Shown in pieces: positions 25,366 through 36,596 of a DNA stretch of 64,000 nt. Numbering within the stretch: position 1 is the first letter of the stretch; each line of letters opens with the position of its first letter. The position numbers and the translations under genes are program-made. This DNA is from Kushneria indalinina DSM 14324 (lineage in GTDB: Bacteria; Pseudomonadota; Gammaproteobacteria; Pseudomonadales; Halomonadaceae): positions 585,380 to 649,379 of the forward strand of contig NZ_QRDJ01000007.1 of NCBI RefSeq assembly GCF_003385845.1, given 5' to 3'. The notes under the pieces were generated by a model. The model had not been told where the DNA came from. It made no database searches and saw nothing but the letters and a program-made list of their open reading frames with translations.

Positions 25366-26718
25366 TTAATGCATTAGTCCCCAGACGAATACGATGGCCA
25401 CGCCAATCGGCGCAATGAAACGCGCCGAAAAACGCCACCAGGCAAAGGCCGTTGACCCCATGTTGAGCTGGGCGCGCACTTCATCACGGCCCATGAACCA
25501 GCCCACGAACACGATGGTGGCCAGGCCTGTCAGCGGCAGCATGATCTTGCTGGTGACGTAGTCGAGCAGATCGAACATGGTCATGCCAAAGGGCGTAAAC
25601 GCCGACCAGTCGTTGAACGACAGCACCGTGGCAATGCCCAGAATCCAGGTGGCGGCGCCGGCCACCAGCGCCGACTGTAGACGGCTCAGCGGGGTTTTCT
25701 CCTCGAGCCACTCAACGATCGGCTCCAGCAGCGAAATCGCCGAGGTCCAGGCCGCGAACACCAGCAGCACGAAAAACAGCGTGCCGAACAACACACCGCC
25801 GGACATGTTGCCAAAGGCCAGCGGCAGGGTCTGGAAAATGAGCCCGGGGCCGGCCGCCGGGTCGAGCCCGTCGGCAAAGACGATCGGGAAAATCGCCATG
25901 CCGGCGGCCAGCGCGATGATGGTATCGAGAATGACCACCGTCATGGCCGTGCGACCGATATTGACGTCATCGCTGAGATAGGAGCCGTAAGCCATCATGA
26001 TGCCCATGCCCAGACTCAGGGTGAAAAAGGCATGTCCCATCGCCGCCAGGATCACATCGCCGGTCAGACGTGTGAAATCGGGACGGAAAAGGTAATCAAA
26101 CCCTTCACCAAAGCTGCCGGTCGTGGCGGCATAGCCCACCAGCACCGCCAGCAGGACCACCAGCGCCGGCATCAGAATCTTGGACGCCCGCTCGAGCCCG
26201 CCGGCCACACCGCCGGCCACGATGGCAATGGTCAGCACCATGAACAGGCTGTGCCAGGCCAGCAGCGTGCCCGGACTGGCAAGCAGATCGGAAAACAGCG
26301 TGCCGACGCTGTCCCCGTCGAGCCCGGTAAAGGTGGCCGACGCCCCATAGCGAACGTAGGCCAGCGCCCAGCCGCCGATAACGCTGTAGAACGACAAAAT
26401 CAGCCAGGCGGCCAGAATGCCGCCCACGCCGATCAGTACCCAGGCCTGAGAGCGCTTGAGGCGCCCGGCGATGCGGCTCATGGTCGAGATGGGGTTTTTC
26501 TGCCCCAGTCGTCCCAGCAGCCATTCGCTCATCAAAATGGGGAGACCGATCAGCAAAATGCAGACCAGATAGACTAGAACGAAGGCGCCGCCGCCGCTCT
26601 CACCGGTCATGTAGGGGAATTTCCAGATATTGCCCAACCCGACGGAAGAGCCGACCGCGGCGAGCATGAACGCAATGCGCGAAGACCACTGCGCATGTGA
26701 ATGGGGCTTGTTGGTCAT
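25366..26718 (-). CDS. Neurotransmitter:sodium symporter (SNF) family transporter
   Basis: This 450-residue protein has about eleven to twelve transmembrane helices. Its N-terminus has the unwound first helix of the family (AAVGSSVGLGNIWKFPYMTG, ESGGGAFVLVYL), which builds the two sodium sites and the substrate pocket. Further conserved parts are GWALAYVRYG, AFFTLSLGMGIMMAYGSYLS and the helix 8 region LVFAAWTSAISLLEPIVEWL. Bacterial members such as LeuT, MhsT and TnaT import amino acids with sodium. The precise amino acid cannot be read from the sequence. Confidence 0.92.
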   Translation of the reverse strand: MTNKPHSHAQWSSRIAFMLAAVGSSVGLGNIWKFPYMTGESGGGAFVLVYLVCILLIGLPILMSEWLLGRLGQKNPISTMSRIAGRLKRSQAWVLIGVGGILAAWLILSFYSVIGGWALAYVRYGASATFTGLDGDSVGTLFSDLLASPGTLLAWHSLFMVLTIAIVAGGVAGGLERASKILMPALVVLLAVLVGYAATTGSFGEGFDYLFRPDFTRLTGDVILAAMGHAFFTLSLGMGIMMAYGSYLSDDVNIGRTAMTVVILDTIIALAAGMAIFPIVFADGLDPAAGPGLIFQTLPLAFGNMSGGVLFGTLFFVLLVFAAWTSAISLLEPIVEWLEEKTPLSRLQSALVAGAATWILGIATVLSFNDWSAFTPFGMTMFDLLDYVTSKIMLPLTGLATIVFVGWFMGRDEVRAQLNMGSTAFAWWRFSARFIAPIGVAIVFVWGLMH

Positions 26719-26908
26719 GAGGCTACCCTGTGTATCCCTTTAAGTCGGCAAACACGCTTGATTCGCCAACGGCAAATCGCGGTGTCGCCGACGCCCGTGC
26801 TTCATTATTGATGTTTTTCCGATGTCATTTTTTCTGAACAACGCCCATCTGAAGCGATCGATGGCGTCCATTGTACAGACGAAGGCACCAACATCACGCC
26901 CTGTAACA

Positions 26909-27769
26909 TTAAAAGAGTGATTCCTGCCGCTCACCGGCAAAGGCGGCCAGCGCCGGCAGTGCGATGCGCTCGGCAAGGCGGGCATGAAAGGCGCGTGCCA
27001 GCAGCGGGGCCGCCCGATTATCCGGCGTATGCACAAACAGTACCGGACTTTTCCCCTGTTCCATCCACAGGGCCAGCTGTTCGATCCAGGGCGTAAAGCG
27101 CGCGTGATTGATCTCATCATCAAAATGACCGATGAAGCGTACCACCGGCTGCGCCGCCGTGCTCAGCACATGCAGCGGTCGGCGCGGTTTCTCGCGCTGG
27201 GCCTGCGCAAGTCGAGCATCGTCGCCGGCAGGCGTGGCAAAGAGCGCGCGGGTATCCAGCATGACCCGATTGGCCTTGTGAGTTATCAACAACCGGTTGA
27301 GCGACTGCTCGGTCATCCCCTTGTGGAAAAATTCACTGTGACGCACTTCCACGGCACAGGGTAGCGCCTTCGGCCAGCGTTTGAGCACGGCCTCCAGCGC
27401 GGGCAGCTCGTCAGCACCAAGGTCGCGCGGCAGCTGGATCATGGTCGGCCCCAGCCGATCGTGCAGCGGCGCCAGACGCTCGAGAAACTGGTCCATTTCC
27501 GCCTCGATACCCACCAGACGCTTGTCGTGTGTCAGCGCGGCCGGCAGCTTGAAGCAGAAGCGAAAGTGCTCGGGAGCCTGACGCGACCAGGTGTCTATTA
27601 CGTCTTCGCGCGGTGCGCCACTATAGAAGGTGGTATTGCCCTCCACGCAGGAAAAGACGCTGGCATAGTCCGGCAGCGAGTCGCTTGGCTGGGCGTAGGT
27701 GCCATACAGGGTGCCACGCCAGTCAGCGTTGGCCCACATGGCAAGCCCCAGATGCAGGGATCCCGCCAT
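26909..27769 (-). CDS. DUF72 family protein
   Basis: This is a 286-residue protein of the DUF72 (YecE-like) family, a TIM barrel related to endonuclease IV-like proteins. Family phrases are YAQPSDSLPDYASVFSCVEGN, TFYSGAPR, FRFCFKLPAALTHDKRL, ALPCAVEVRHSEFF and VRFIGHFDDEINHARF near the C-terminus. No enzymatic activity is established for the family as far as I know. It begins two bases after the pdxY stop, so it is probably co-transcribed with pyridoxal kinase. Confidence 0.88.
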   Translation of the reverse strand: MAGSLHLGLAMWANADWRGTLYGTYAQPSDSLPDYASVFSCVEGNTTFYSGAPREDVIDTWSRQAPEHFRFCFKLPAALTHDKRLVGIEAEMDQFLERLAPLHDRLGPTMIQLPRDLGADELPALEAVLKRWPKALPCAVEVRHSEFFHKGMTEQSLNRLLITHKANRVMLDTRALFATPAGDDARLAQAQREKPRRPLHVLSTAAQPVVRFIGHFDDEINHARFTPWIEQLALWMEQGKSPVLFVHTPDNRAAPLLARAFHARLAERIALPALAAFAGERQESLF

Positions 27770-27771
27770 GC

Positions 27772-28650
27772 TCAGCGCACCCGTTCGGCATCAAAGCGCT
27801 GCCGGGGCGCCACGATCTCGTCCTGGGCCTGGATCATGGCAAGCTCGCGGGTGCCTGCCTGCCAGGTATGGGTAAAGAGCGCATGGACGGCCTCGGCCGT
27901 ACTCTCCAGCGCCCGCGCCGGCCCCTCATTGGTGATACCGTCCTGATCGCGCAGGCAGCAGGCCAGAAACACGGCGGCGGTAAAATCACCGGCACCGTTG
28001 GGCGCGACCGGAAAATCGAAGCGGGGCGTGGCGATCCGCCAGCTGCCCGCCTCGGTATCCACCAGCATCTCGATGGTCTCCGCCGTGCTGTCATCGATAT
28101 CCAGCGAGGTCACCAGCACCACGCTCGGGCCCTGCGCGCGCAGGCGCGCCGCAGCGCTCAACACGTCATCCAGCGACTCGATGGCGTGATCGCTCAAAAA
28201 GGCCAGCTCAAACTGATTGGGCGTCACGATGTCGGCCGCCGATACGGCGCAGTCGCGCATCCACGCCGGAATGCCTTCACGGACAAAAAAGCCGCGGCCG
28301 ATATCGCCCATCACCGGATCACAGCAGTACAGTGCGCCCGGGTTGGCGGCACGCACGCGGGTGACGCTTTCCAGCACGGCGCGGCCGATGCCTTCATCGC
28401 CCATGTAGCCGGAGAGCACGGCCTGCACGTTCGAAAGCCCGGTGAGCGCCTCAACGCCATCCAGTACATCCTTTAAATGGTCCGGCGTGAAGACCTCGCC
28501 GGTAAAGGCGCCATAGCCCGTATGATTGGAAAACTGCACCGTGTTGATGGCGGTGACCTCGCAGCCCAGACGCTGCAGCGGCAATACGGCGGCACGGTTG
28601 CCAACATAGCCATAGGCCACGTGGCTCTGAATGGAAATGATATGGGTCAT
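27772..28650 (-). CDS. pdxY: Pyridoxal kinase PdxY
   Basis: PdxY phosphorylates pyridoxal to PLP in the salvage pathway. The 292-residue ribokinase-fold protein starts [18 protein letters not shown], characteristic of pyridoxal kinases, with [14 protein letters not shown], a YMGDEGIG segment, [27 protein letters not shown] and the C-terminal anion-hole motif [13 protein letters not shown]. The ATG at 28650 is selected by alignment with this canonical start; an upstream in-frame start would add an unrelated leader. DUF72 follows directly. Confidence 0.93.
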   Translation of the reverse strand: MTHIISIQSHVAYGYVGNRAAVLPLQRLGCEVTAINTVQFSNHTGYGAFTGEVFTPDHLKDVLDGVEALTGLSNVQAVLSGYMGDEGIGRAVLESVTRVRAANPGALYCCDPVMGDIGRGFFVREGIPAWMRDCAVSAADIVTPNQFELAFLSDHAIESLDDVLSAAARLRAQGPSVVLVTSLDIDDSTAETIEMLVDTEAGSWRIATPRFDFPVAPNGAGDFTAAVFLACCLRDQDGITNEGPARALESTAEAVHALFTHTWQAGTRELAMIQAQDEIVAPRQRFDAERVR

Positions 28651-28739
28651 GAAGGACACTCGATCGACGCATGGGATACCCACGAAGCGCGGGCCTGACT
28701 ATGCTTTAAAAGATAACATTCTGTTGAGGTAGACCGCTC

Positions 28740-30827
28740 ATGTCGCGTGCAATGCGCATCGTCAGCCGGACACTGGGGGGCCTTGTGGCCCTGTTGATAC
28801 TGCTGGGTCTTGTCATGACCCTGATGAGCTGGAACTGGCTCAGACCCACGATCAATGACCGTGTTTCCGAGTCGCTGGGGCGCCCCTTTGCCATTCAGGG
28901 CGATCTGGGACTTTCCTGGCAGTGGGAGAGCTGGCGCCTGATGCCCCGTGTCAGCGCCGAGGACATCGTGCTGGGTGATCCGCCCGAACTGAATCAGGCA
29001 CGTGGCGTGGACGCCGGTACCGAAGAGGCCCGCACGGCCCGTATCGGGTCTATCGCGGTGGGCCTGCAGCCGATGGCCCTGCTTCAAAAGCGTATTTCGC
29101 TGCACGATCTGGTCGTGCGTAACGCCAGTGCCACCCTGCGCCGCCTTGAGGAGACTCAAAACAACTGGCAGCTTGCCGGCGATGACAGCGCCGAAAACGA
29201 CAGTGATACCGATCAGGATAGCGACAGCGGCTGGCAGTTTGCCATTGACCAGCTCGATGTCGACCGGGTGCAGGTCACGCTCGTTGATCAGGTGCTGGAC
29301 GTGGACGCCACCGCCACGCTGGAAACCCTGGGCGAGCCGGTACGCTGGGAAGAGGTCGCCGGCAGCGACCAGCCAGCAGACAGCGGCGAGGAGGCCACTG
29401 CGAGCGGGCAGGGCGCGCCCGGCAGTGAACGCGATTTTCGTTTCGCCTGGCAGGTCGAAGGCACCTATCGCGGCAGCGCACTGAACGGCGAAGGCCGACT
29501 GGGCGGCCCGGCGTCGCTGCGTGAGGGCGGTCGCTTCCCGCTGGAGGTACATCTGTCCTCCGGCAATTCCCGCCTGGATGTGATCGGCACGCTCAACGAT
29601 CCGATGGCGCTGGCCGGCATGGAGCTTGATGTGGGCATTGCCGGCGACAATCTGGGCGATCTCTACGCCCTGACCGGCGTCGTACTGCCCCAGACGCCAC
29701 CCTATGCCACGCGCGGCCATCTCTCGGCCGATCTGAACAGACCCGACGGCGGCACCTTTGAGTATCGCGATTTTGACGGCACGATCGGCGACAGCGATAT
29801 CCATGGCAGCCTGCGCTACGTCAACGCCGAACCACGCCCGACGCTGACCGGCGAGCTGGCCTCGAAGCAGCTTCGCTTTGCCGACCTGGCCCCGCTGGTC
29901 GGTGCCGACAATGAAGAGACCGGTGACTCGGTCAATCCGGACCAGCCCGAGGACAGGGTGCTGCCGGTCTCCGAATTCAACACCGAGCGCTGGAACACCA
30001 TGGACGCCGACGTGCGCTTTCGCGCGCAAAATATCGTGCACGGCGAGTCTTTGCCCCTGAGCAATCTCAACACCCATCTGGTCATGAACAACGGCGAGAT
30101 ATTGATGGACCCGCTGAGCTTCGGCGTCGCCGGGGGGCAGCTCAATACCACGCTGCGCCTGAGCGGGCAGGAAACACCGCTACGTGCGCGCATCGACACG
30201 CATGCCCGAGGGCTTCACTTGAGCGAAATCCTGCCCAACAACAGCGATCTGACCCAGGGGCTGGGCGAGATCAACGGCGACGCCACCCTGATGGGCGCCG
30301 GCAACTCGGTGGCGGCCCTGCTGGGATCGAGCGACGGCGAACTGCAGCTTTTGATCGAACAGGGACGCATCAGCCGCAACCTGATGGAGCTGGCCGGACT
30401 CAACGTGGGCAACTATCTGATCGGTGAGCTGTTCGGCGATGAGGAGGTGGCCATTCACTGCGCCGCTGCCGATCTGCAGATCAATGACGGACTGGTCCAG
30501 CCGCGTATTTTCACCATCGATACCGACAACGCCATCATCAATGTCGAAGGCGCAGTGAATCTGGCCAATGAGCAGATGGATCTCACCATCAAACCGGAGA
30601 GCAAGGGCTTTCGTATCTTCACCCTGCGCACGCCGCTTTCGGTCGGCGGTACCTTCAAGGACCCGTCACCCGGCGTGGAAGCCGCCCCCCTGATTGCGCG
30701 CGGCGCGGCGGCCGTGGCGCTGGGCACGCTGGCGGCCCCGGCGGCCGCCCTTGGCGCGTTGGTGTCCACAAGCGCGGGTGAGGAGAGTCAGTGCGGGGCG
30801 CTGATCGAGCGCATGAAAACTGATTGA
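28740..30827 (+). CDS. AsmA family protein
   Basis: The 695-residue protein has a single N-terminal membrane anchor (residues 8-30, GGLVALLILLGLVMTLMSWN). A long periplasmic beta-rich region typical of AsmA/TamB-like bridge proteins follows. The C-terminal AsmA domain is visible in LHLSEILPNN, GLGEINGDATLMGAGNSVAA, GRISRNLMELAGLNVGNYL and INVEGAVNLANEQMDLTIKP. Members are implicated in phospholipid traffic to the outer membrane. It is a single gene on the plus strand, opposite to its neighbours, ended by a strong terminator. Confidence 0.88.
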   Translation: MSRAMRIVSRTLGGLVALLILLGLVMTLMSWNWLRPTINDRVSESLGRPFAIQGDLGLSWQWESWRLMPRVSAEDIVLGDPPELNQARGVDAGTEEARTARIGSIAVGLQPMALLQKRISLHDLVVRNASATLRRLEETQNNWQLAGDDSAENDSDTDQDSDSGWQFAIDQLDVDRVQVTLVDQVLDVDATATLETLGEPVRWEEVAGSDQPADSGEEATASGQGAPGSERDFRFAWQVEGTYRGSALNGEGRLGGPASLREGGRFPLEVHLSSGNSRLDVIGTLNDPMALAGMELDVGIAGDNLGDLYALTGVVLPQTPPYATRGHLSADLNRPDGGTFEYRDFDGTIGDSDIHGSLRYVNAEPRPTLTGELASKQLRFADLAPLVGADNEETGDSVNPDQPEDRVLPVSEFNTERWNTMDADVRFRAQNIVHGESLPLSNLNTHLVMNNGEILMDPLSFGVAGGQLNTTLRLSGQETPLRARIDTHARGLHLSEILPNNSDLTQGLGEINGDATLMGAGNSVAALLGSSDGELQLLIEQGRISRNLMELAGLNVGNYLIGELFGDEEVAIHCAAADLQINDGLVQPRIFTIDTDNAIINVEGAVNLANEQMDLTIKPESKGFRIFTLRTPLSVGGTFKDPSPGVEAAPLIARGAAAVALGTLAAPAAALGALVSTSAGEESQCGALIERMKTD

Positions 30828-30854
30828 TCTTCTTCACATCAGGGAGTAACGACA

Positions 30855-30881
30855 ACGCCGGCGCAAGCGCCGGCGTTTTTT
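30855..30881 (+). terminator. Rho-independent terminator of the AsmA gene
   Basis: ACGCCGGCGC and GCGCCGGCGT pair across a two-base centre and are followed by six Ts, 27 bases after the stop codon. Confidence 0.92.
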
Positions 30882-30913
30882 ATGCAGGGTCGTCCTTTCG
30901 GGATCATGGCATG

Positions 30914-30944
30914 AAAAACGGGGCGCCCTTTCAGGGGCGCCCCG
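30914..30944 (-). terminator. Rho-independent terminator of the PQQ dehydrogenase gene
   Basis: On the minus strand CGGGGCGCCC and GGGCGCCCCG form a ten-base-pair stem with a six-base loop, followed by a T-run. It lies 26 bases past the dehydrogenase stop codon. Confidence 0.9.
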
Positions 30945-30969
30945 TGATCAAAAACCTCGAGGGCTGCGC

Positions 30970-33003
30970 TTACTCGTTGTCTTCCGGCAGCGCGTAGACG
31001 GCGATCTGGTCGCCGACCTGATCCTTGAGGATGGTGTTGCCGCCGGCCACGAAGGCCACGTACTGCCGGCCGTCGTATTCATAGACCGACGGATTGGCCA
31101 CGACCGGCGCCTGGGTCTGATCCTCCCAGAGCTTTTCACCGGTCTCAAGAGAGTAGGCGCGCACCTTGGCGTCCATCGAGGCACCGATGAAGATCACGCC
31201 ACCGGCGGTCACGGCCGGGCCACCGATGGTGGGCGAGCCCCAGCGTTCCGGCATGAAGAAACCGAACTGCTGCGAGGCGCCAACCGGCTTGCGCCACTTG
31301 ATGTCGCCGGTGTGCATGTCGATCGCCACGATCTCGCCAAACGGCGGCTCCCAGCAGGGCATGCCCAGCCAGTTGTCCGCGACTTCCAGACGCATGCCAT
31401 ACGGCGCGCCCTCCTGCGGGGCAAAACCGCTTTCGTTGCCGGAACCGCTGTCGGCCTTGTCGTAGTCCTCGCGGTTATAGAGCTTGACGGTCTGCACGAT
31501 GTGCGAGGTGTTGACGATTGCGGTCTGACTTTCGGGATCAAAGGCCACGCCGCCCCACTGAACGCCACCGGCGCTGTCGGGGTAGGCCAGCGCCCCTTCA
31601 CCACGGGTGGTGGGCGGGGTATACATGCCCTCATAGGTGAGCTCGTCCCACAACCGCGAGCACTGACCAAAGCCCACGGCATCCGCCAGTGCCCAGACTT
31701 CCGGCTTTTTCGACTGATCCAGCAACGGGGCCGGTTTGGTCGGGAAGGGCTGGGTCGGCGCATAGACCTCGCCTTCGACGCTGCCATCCCCCTGGGGCAC
31801 CGGGCGCTCCTCGATCGGCCAGACGTCTTCGCCGGTCAGGCGGTTGACCACGAACAGAAAGCCCATCTTGGTGGCCTGGACCAGCGCGGGAATCTCTTCG
31901 CCGTCGACCGTGATGTCCATCAGTGTCGGCGCGGCGTTGATGTCGTAATCCCAGATATCGTGATGCACCCACTGACGCGACCAGACCACCTCACCGGTGT
32001 CGACATCAAGCGCGGTCGTCGAGGTCGCCAGCGGCGCCTTTTCAGTGCGATTGCCGCCCCAGAAGTTGGGGGAGGGCGAAGAGACCGGCAGATAGATCAG
32101 ACCGTTTTGCTCATCCGCCGACATGTGTGTCCAGACGTTGGCAGTGCCGCTTTTGCGGCGCATCTCATCGGAGAGGGCTTCAAATTCCCATTCACGCTCG
32201 CCGGTGCGGGCGTTGATCGAGAACACGGTGCCCGGGGGCGCTTCCTGATAGGCCCAGTCCTTGCCGGCCCAGCCGAAAATGACATGATCACCCACGATGG
32301 TCGGTGGCTGTAACAGCGACAGCGGGAACTTGGAATTGACGTTGTTCCACTGATCGACATTGAGCACACCGTTGTCGGCAAAACCCTGACAGGGCTTGCC
32401 GGTGTCGGCATCAATGGCAAACAGCTGAGCGTCCATGGTGCCCATGTAGACGATCTTCTGGCACGACTCGCCCTCGATGGGGTCGTCGGCTTCCCAGTAG
32501 GCCACGCCACGATTCTTGAGCACGGGCTGGGTCAGCGCTTCCCTGGAGGACTGGGTGTCAAAGCGCCACTTCTCCTCGCCGGTCGCCGGGTTATAGGCGA
32601 TCAGCTTGTAAAAGGGGGTGCCAATATAAAGCGTGTCGTTGGCAACGACCGGGGTGGCCGACCAGACCGTGGCTGGCGTGTCACCGGAGCCGTCGGAGAT
32701 ATCGCCGGTGTGAACTTCCCAGACCTTTTCGAGCTGACCGACGTTATCGACGTTGATCTGATCCAGCGGACTGTACTTCTGGGCGTTGAGCTGGCCGTGG
32801 AAGCTGTCCCAGGTCGGGGTGTCCGGCACCAGCGGCACGTTGGCGCGATCGCCGTTGTCCGACGTCGATGCCGGCGCCGCTGTCTGTTCGGCCTGGTCAG
32901 GCTGTTCGGACTGCTGCTCGGCCAGTGTCAGGCCGGGAAAGACCGTCAGCGACAGGGCGGTCAGCGTACTCAGGCGCCGGGCGCCTGTGCGAAGACTCAT
33001 CAT
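30970..33003 (-). CDS. PQQ-dependent dehydrogenase, glucose/quinate family catalytic subunit
   Basis: The 677-residue periplasmic quinoprotein oxidises a sugar or polyol and passes electrons to ubiquinone. A signal peptide (LSTLTALSLTVFPGLTLAEQ) precedes an eight-bladed propeller with tryptophan-docking repeats (NPATGEEKWRFD, DVDTGEVVWSRQWVHHDIWD, DMHTGDIKWRKPVG, SLETGEKLWEDQTQ). The substrate-site block SSPSPNFWGGNRTEKAP and the end YVAFVAGGNT match the membrane-bound glucose/quinate/shikimate dehydrogenases. Unlike E. coli Gcd it has no N-terminal membrane domain; that part is the gene just upstream. The ATG at 33003 has AGGAG seven bases upstream. Confidence 0.88.
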   Translation of the reverse strand: MMSLRTGARRLSTLTALSLTVFPGLTLAEQQSEQPDQAEQTAAPASTSDNGDRANVPLVPDTPTWDSFHGQLNAQKYSPLDQINVDNVGQLEKVWEVHTGDISDGSGDTPATVWSATPVVANDTLYIGTPFYKLIAYNPATGEEKWRFDTQSSREALTQPVLKNRGVAYWEADDPIEGESCQKIVYMGTMDAQLFAIDADTGKPCQGFADNGVLNVDQWNNVNSKFPLSLLQPPTIVGDHVIFGWAGKDWAYQEAPPGTVFSINARTGEREWEFEALSDEMRRKSGTANVWTHMSADEQNGLIYLPVSSPSPNFWGGNRTEKAPLATSTTALDVDTGEVVWSRQWVHHDIWDYDINAAPTLMDITVDGEEIPALVQATKMGFLFVVNRLTGEDVWPIEERPVPQGDGSVEGEVYAPTQPFPTKPAPLLDQSKKPEVWALADAVGFGQCSRLWDELTYEGMYTPPTTRGEGALAYPDSAGGVQWGGVAFDPESQTAIVNTSHIVQTVKLYNREDYDKADSGSGNESGFAPQEGAPYGMRLEVADNWLGMPCWEPPFGEIVAIDMHTGDIKWRKPVGASQQFGFFMPERWGSPTIGGPAVTAGGVIFIGASMDAKVRAYSLETGEKLWEDQTQAPVVANPSVYEYDGRQYVAFVAGGNTILKDQVGDQIAVYALPEDNE

Positions 33004-33014
33004 GTCGAGACTCC

Positions 33015-33377
33015 TCATGAATGCGTGCGGTGGGCGGGGGCGGCGCGAAAAATATCGATCATCCATCCCACCAGGGCGACGGCCATGGCGATGGCAAGCC
33101 ACCAGAGATGGAGCAACAGCGCGGCAAAGGCAGTACCGACAATGACGGCAACAGTCACGATCCGAAGCAGATTGTGAAGAACACGTCCGCGGCACAGGAC
33201 AAGCCCAAGCGCCAGCACGACCAGAACGGCACAGGTCACAATGACAATCAGTGCGCCGAGCGTGCCGGTGACGCCGGTGAGCGGTGTGAGATAGGCATGG
33301 AGCGCAATGGCAATGCCAATCGCCGAGGCGACGAGCATGACCATGGCCACTGGATTCGAGGATCGCACGGAGGACAT
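33015..33377 (-). CDS. Four-helix membrane protein, probable anchor subunit of the PQQ dehydrogenase
   Basis: This is a 120-residue protein with four predicted transmembrane helices (about residues 11-30, 40-61, 70-88 and 90-110). It is encoded 11 bases upstream of the dehydrogenase gene on the same strand. Its size and position correspond to the N-terminal membrane domain that is fused to the catalytic domain in enzymes like Gcd, where it binds ubiquinone. The assignment is by context and topology; sequence motifs are too few to prove it. Confidence 0.75.
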   Translation of the reverse strand: MSSVRSSNPVAMVMLVASAIGIAIALHAYLTPLTGVTGTLGALIVIVTCAVLVVLALGLVLCRGRVLHNLLRIVTVAVIVGTAFAALLLHLWWLAIAMAVALVGWMIDIFRAAPAHRTHS

Positions 33378-33683
33378 GACGGATTCCCTTCCCTTGAGCG
33401 GGGGTGTTATGGACCACTCCCATGGAGGCCATCTGACGATACCGGTACTGGCGTATCAGGGCATGCCGCGAGGAGGGTCGGGCGCTGATCGATCGAAGCC
33501 TCTGGAGTGCTTCGTTGATCACCATGAAAGGATAGCTTTCATCCCGAAAATTCATACAGCTTAATCGAGATTGAAAGACAGCATTCTACCTGATCCGACC
33601 GGGCAGGCTCAAAAAAACCGGGCAGCGATGTCGTCATCGCTGCCCGGCATGTCAGGGTGCAGACTGCCCTGAGAGAGAAAGGG
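33378..33683. promoter_or_regulatory. Intergenic region between glmS and the PQQ dehydrogenase operon
   Basis: No gene is seen. The glmS terminator occupies 33611-33647. The remainder should hold the promoter of the membrane protein-dehydrogenase operon; the AT-rich part at 33528-33580 is the likeliest place, but I could not assign -35 and -10 boxes confidently. Confidence 0.4.
33611..33647 (-). terminator. Rho-independent terminator of glmS
   Basis: On the minus strand CCGGGCAGCGATG and CATCGCTGCCCGG form a 13-base-pair stem with a four-base loop, followed by seven Ts, 36 bases after the glmS stop. Confidence 0.93.
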
Positions 33684-35519
<1,836 letters not shown>

Positions 35520-35594
35520 AGATTGTCTCTCCTGAAATGCCAAAAAATTGCGATATCACCCCGGATGCCGGACCCCGTCCGCCACCCGATGGTG

Positions 35595-36365
35595 TCACGG
35601 CGCCTGCGTGCTGACACAGATCAGCTCGACGCCCTGGTCACGAATGTGTTGACGGCCTGACGCATCCAGCCCGTCGTCGGTAATCAATACATCAATCTGC
35701 GCCCAGCCCAGCTCCAGATTGGGAATGCGCCGGCCGATCTTGTCGGACTCCGCCATCACCACCACCTCGCGAGCCACCTCGGCCATCACCTGCGACAGCC
35801 CCGTCAGCTCGTTGAAGGTGGTCGTGCCCCGCGCCAGATCGATGCCATCGGCGCCGATAAAGAGCTGATCGAAGTCGTAGGCACGCAGGACGGTCTCGGC
35901 TACCCGGCCCTGAAAGGAGGCCGAATGCGGGTCCCAGGTGCCGCCGGTCATCAAAAGGGCAGGGGGGGTATCCAGCGCCTGAAGCGCCCCGGCCACGCCC
36001 AGCGAGTTGGTCATGACGACCAGCCCGGTGCGATGGGCCAGCGCCGGGATCAGCGCGCTGGTGGTACTGCCACTGTCGATAATCAGTCGCGCATGGTCAG
36101 CGATACGCTCACTGGCCGCCCGCGCCAGCGCCTGCTTGACGGGGGAGATACGGTGTCGCCCCTGATCGCCTTCACGCGGCACGAGCGTGGCGCCCCCGTG
36201 GCGGCGAATCAGATGACCGGCATTTTCAAGCATGGCCAGATCCTTGCGGATGGTCACGCTTGAAGTCTCGAACTGCTGGGCCAGCGTCTCGACGCCAACC
36301 TCACCGCGCGCTGCCAGCAGATCAAGAATGGCCTCCCGGCGTTGAGGCGTCTGACGTCGGCTCAT
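35595..36365 (-). CDS. glmR: DeoR family regulator, probable GlmR
   Basis: The 256-residue regulator has an N-terminal DeoR helix-turn-helix (RREAILDLLAARGEVGVETL, FETSSVTIRKDLAMLENAGH, LIRRHGGATL) and a C-terminal sugar-phosphate sensing domain with the motif DSGSTTSALIPAL. Its place between glmU and glmS matches GlmR of pseudomonads, which controls glucosamine synthesis genes. The start at the ATG 36365 aligns with the usual MSRRxTxQRR beginning, though its ribosome site is weak. TTTCG-type repeats upstream are candidate operators. Confidence 0.85.
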   Translation of the reverse strand: MSRRQTPQRREAILDLLAARGEVGVETLAQQFETSSVTIRKDLAMLENAGHLIRRHGGATLVPREGDQGRHRISPVKQALARAASERIADHARLIIDSGSTTSALIPALAHRTGLVVMTNSLGVAGALQALDTPPALLMTGGTWDPHSASFQGRVAETVLRAYDFDQLFIGADGIDLARGTTTFNELTGLSQVMAEVAREVVVMAESDKIGRRIPNLELGWAQIDVLITDDGLDASGRQHIRDQGVELICVSTQAP

Positions 36366-36402
36366 GATAAAGGAAGGATCATCCGTCAATTGAAATCTTT
36401 AT

Positions 36403-36437
36403 CTTTCGATTCGAAAGAATTTGAGTTTCGAATGAAA
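36403..36437. promoter_or_regulatory. DeoR-type operator repeats upstream of glmR
   Basis: CTTTCGATTCGAAAG (36403-36417) is a perfect palindrome about its central base. TTTCGAATGAAA (36426-36437) is a second, imperfect copy. TTTCG direct and inverted repeats are typical of DeoR-family binding sites. They start 38 bases before the glmR ATG, so autoregulation is likely. Confidence 0.6.
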
Positions 36438-36533
36438 AACCACAACGGCGATGAGGTCAAGCAAAGACAGCGCTTTTGGCACAAAAGCATACGCCTTAAG
36501 TCGAATACCTTTACAAGAGCACAGGTCGTCATC

Positions 36534-36567
36534 AAAAACGGGCGCCACACATCCGTGCGGCGCCCGT
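36534..36567 (-). terminator. Rho-independent terminator of glmU
   Basis: On the minus strand ACGGGCGCC and GGCGCCCGT form a nine-base-pair stem around a 12-base loop, followed by TTTTTG, about 30 bases after the glmU stop. Confidence 0.88.
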
Positions 36568-36596
36568 CGAAGATCTTTACCCTGGTGGAATACGGC

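Noticed and set aside
35520-35594. glmS ribozyme or GlmZ-type control element
   Set aside because: The leader is only 75 bases and shows no ribozyme core; regulation by GlmR is the simpler reading.
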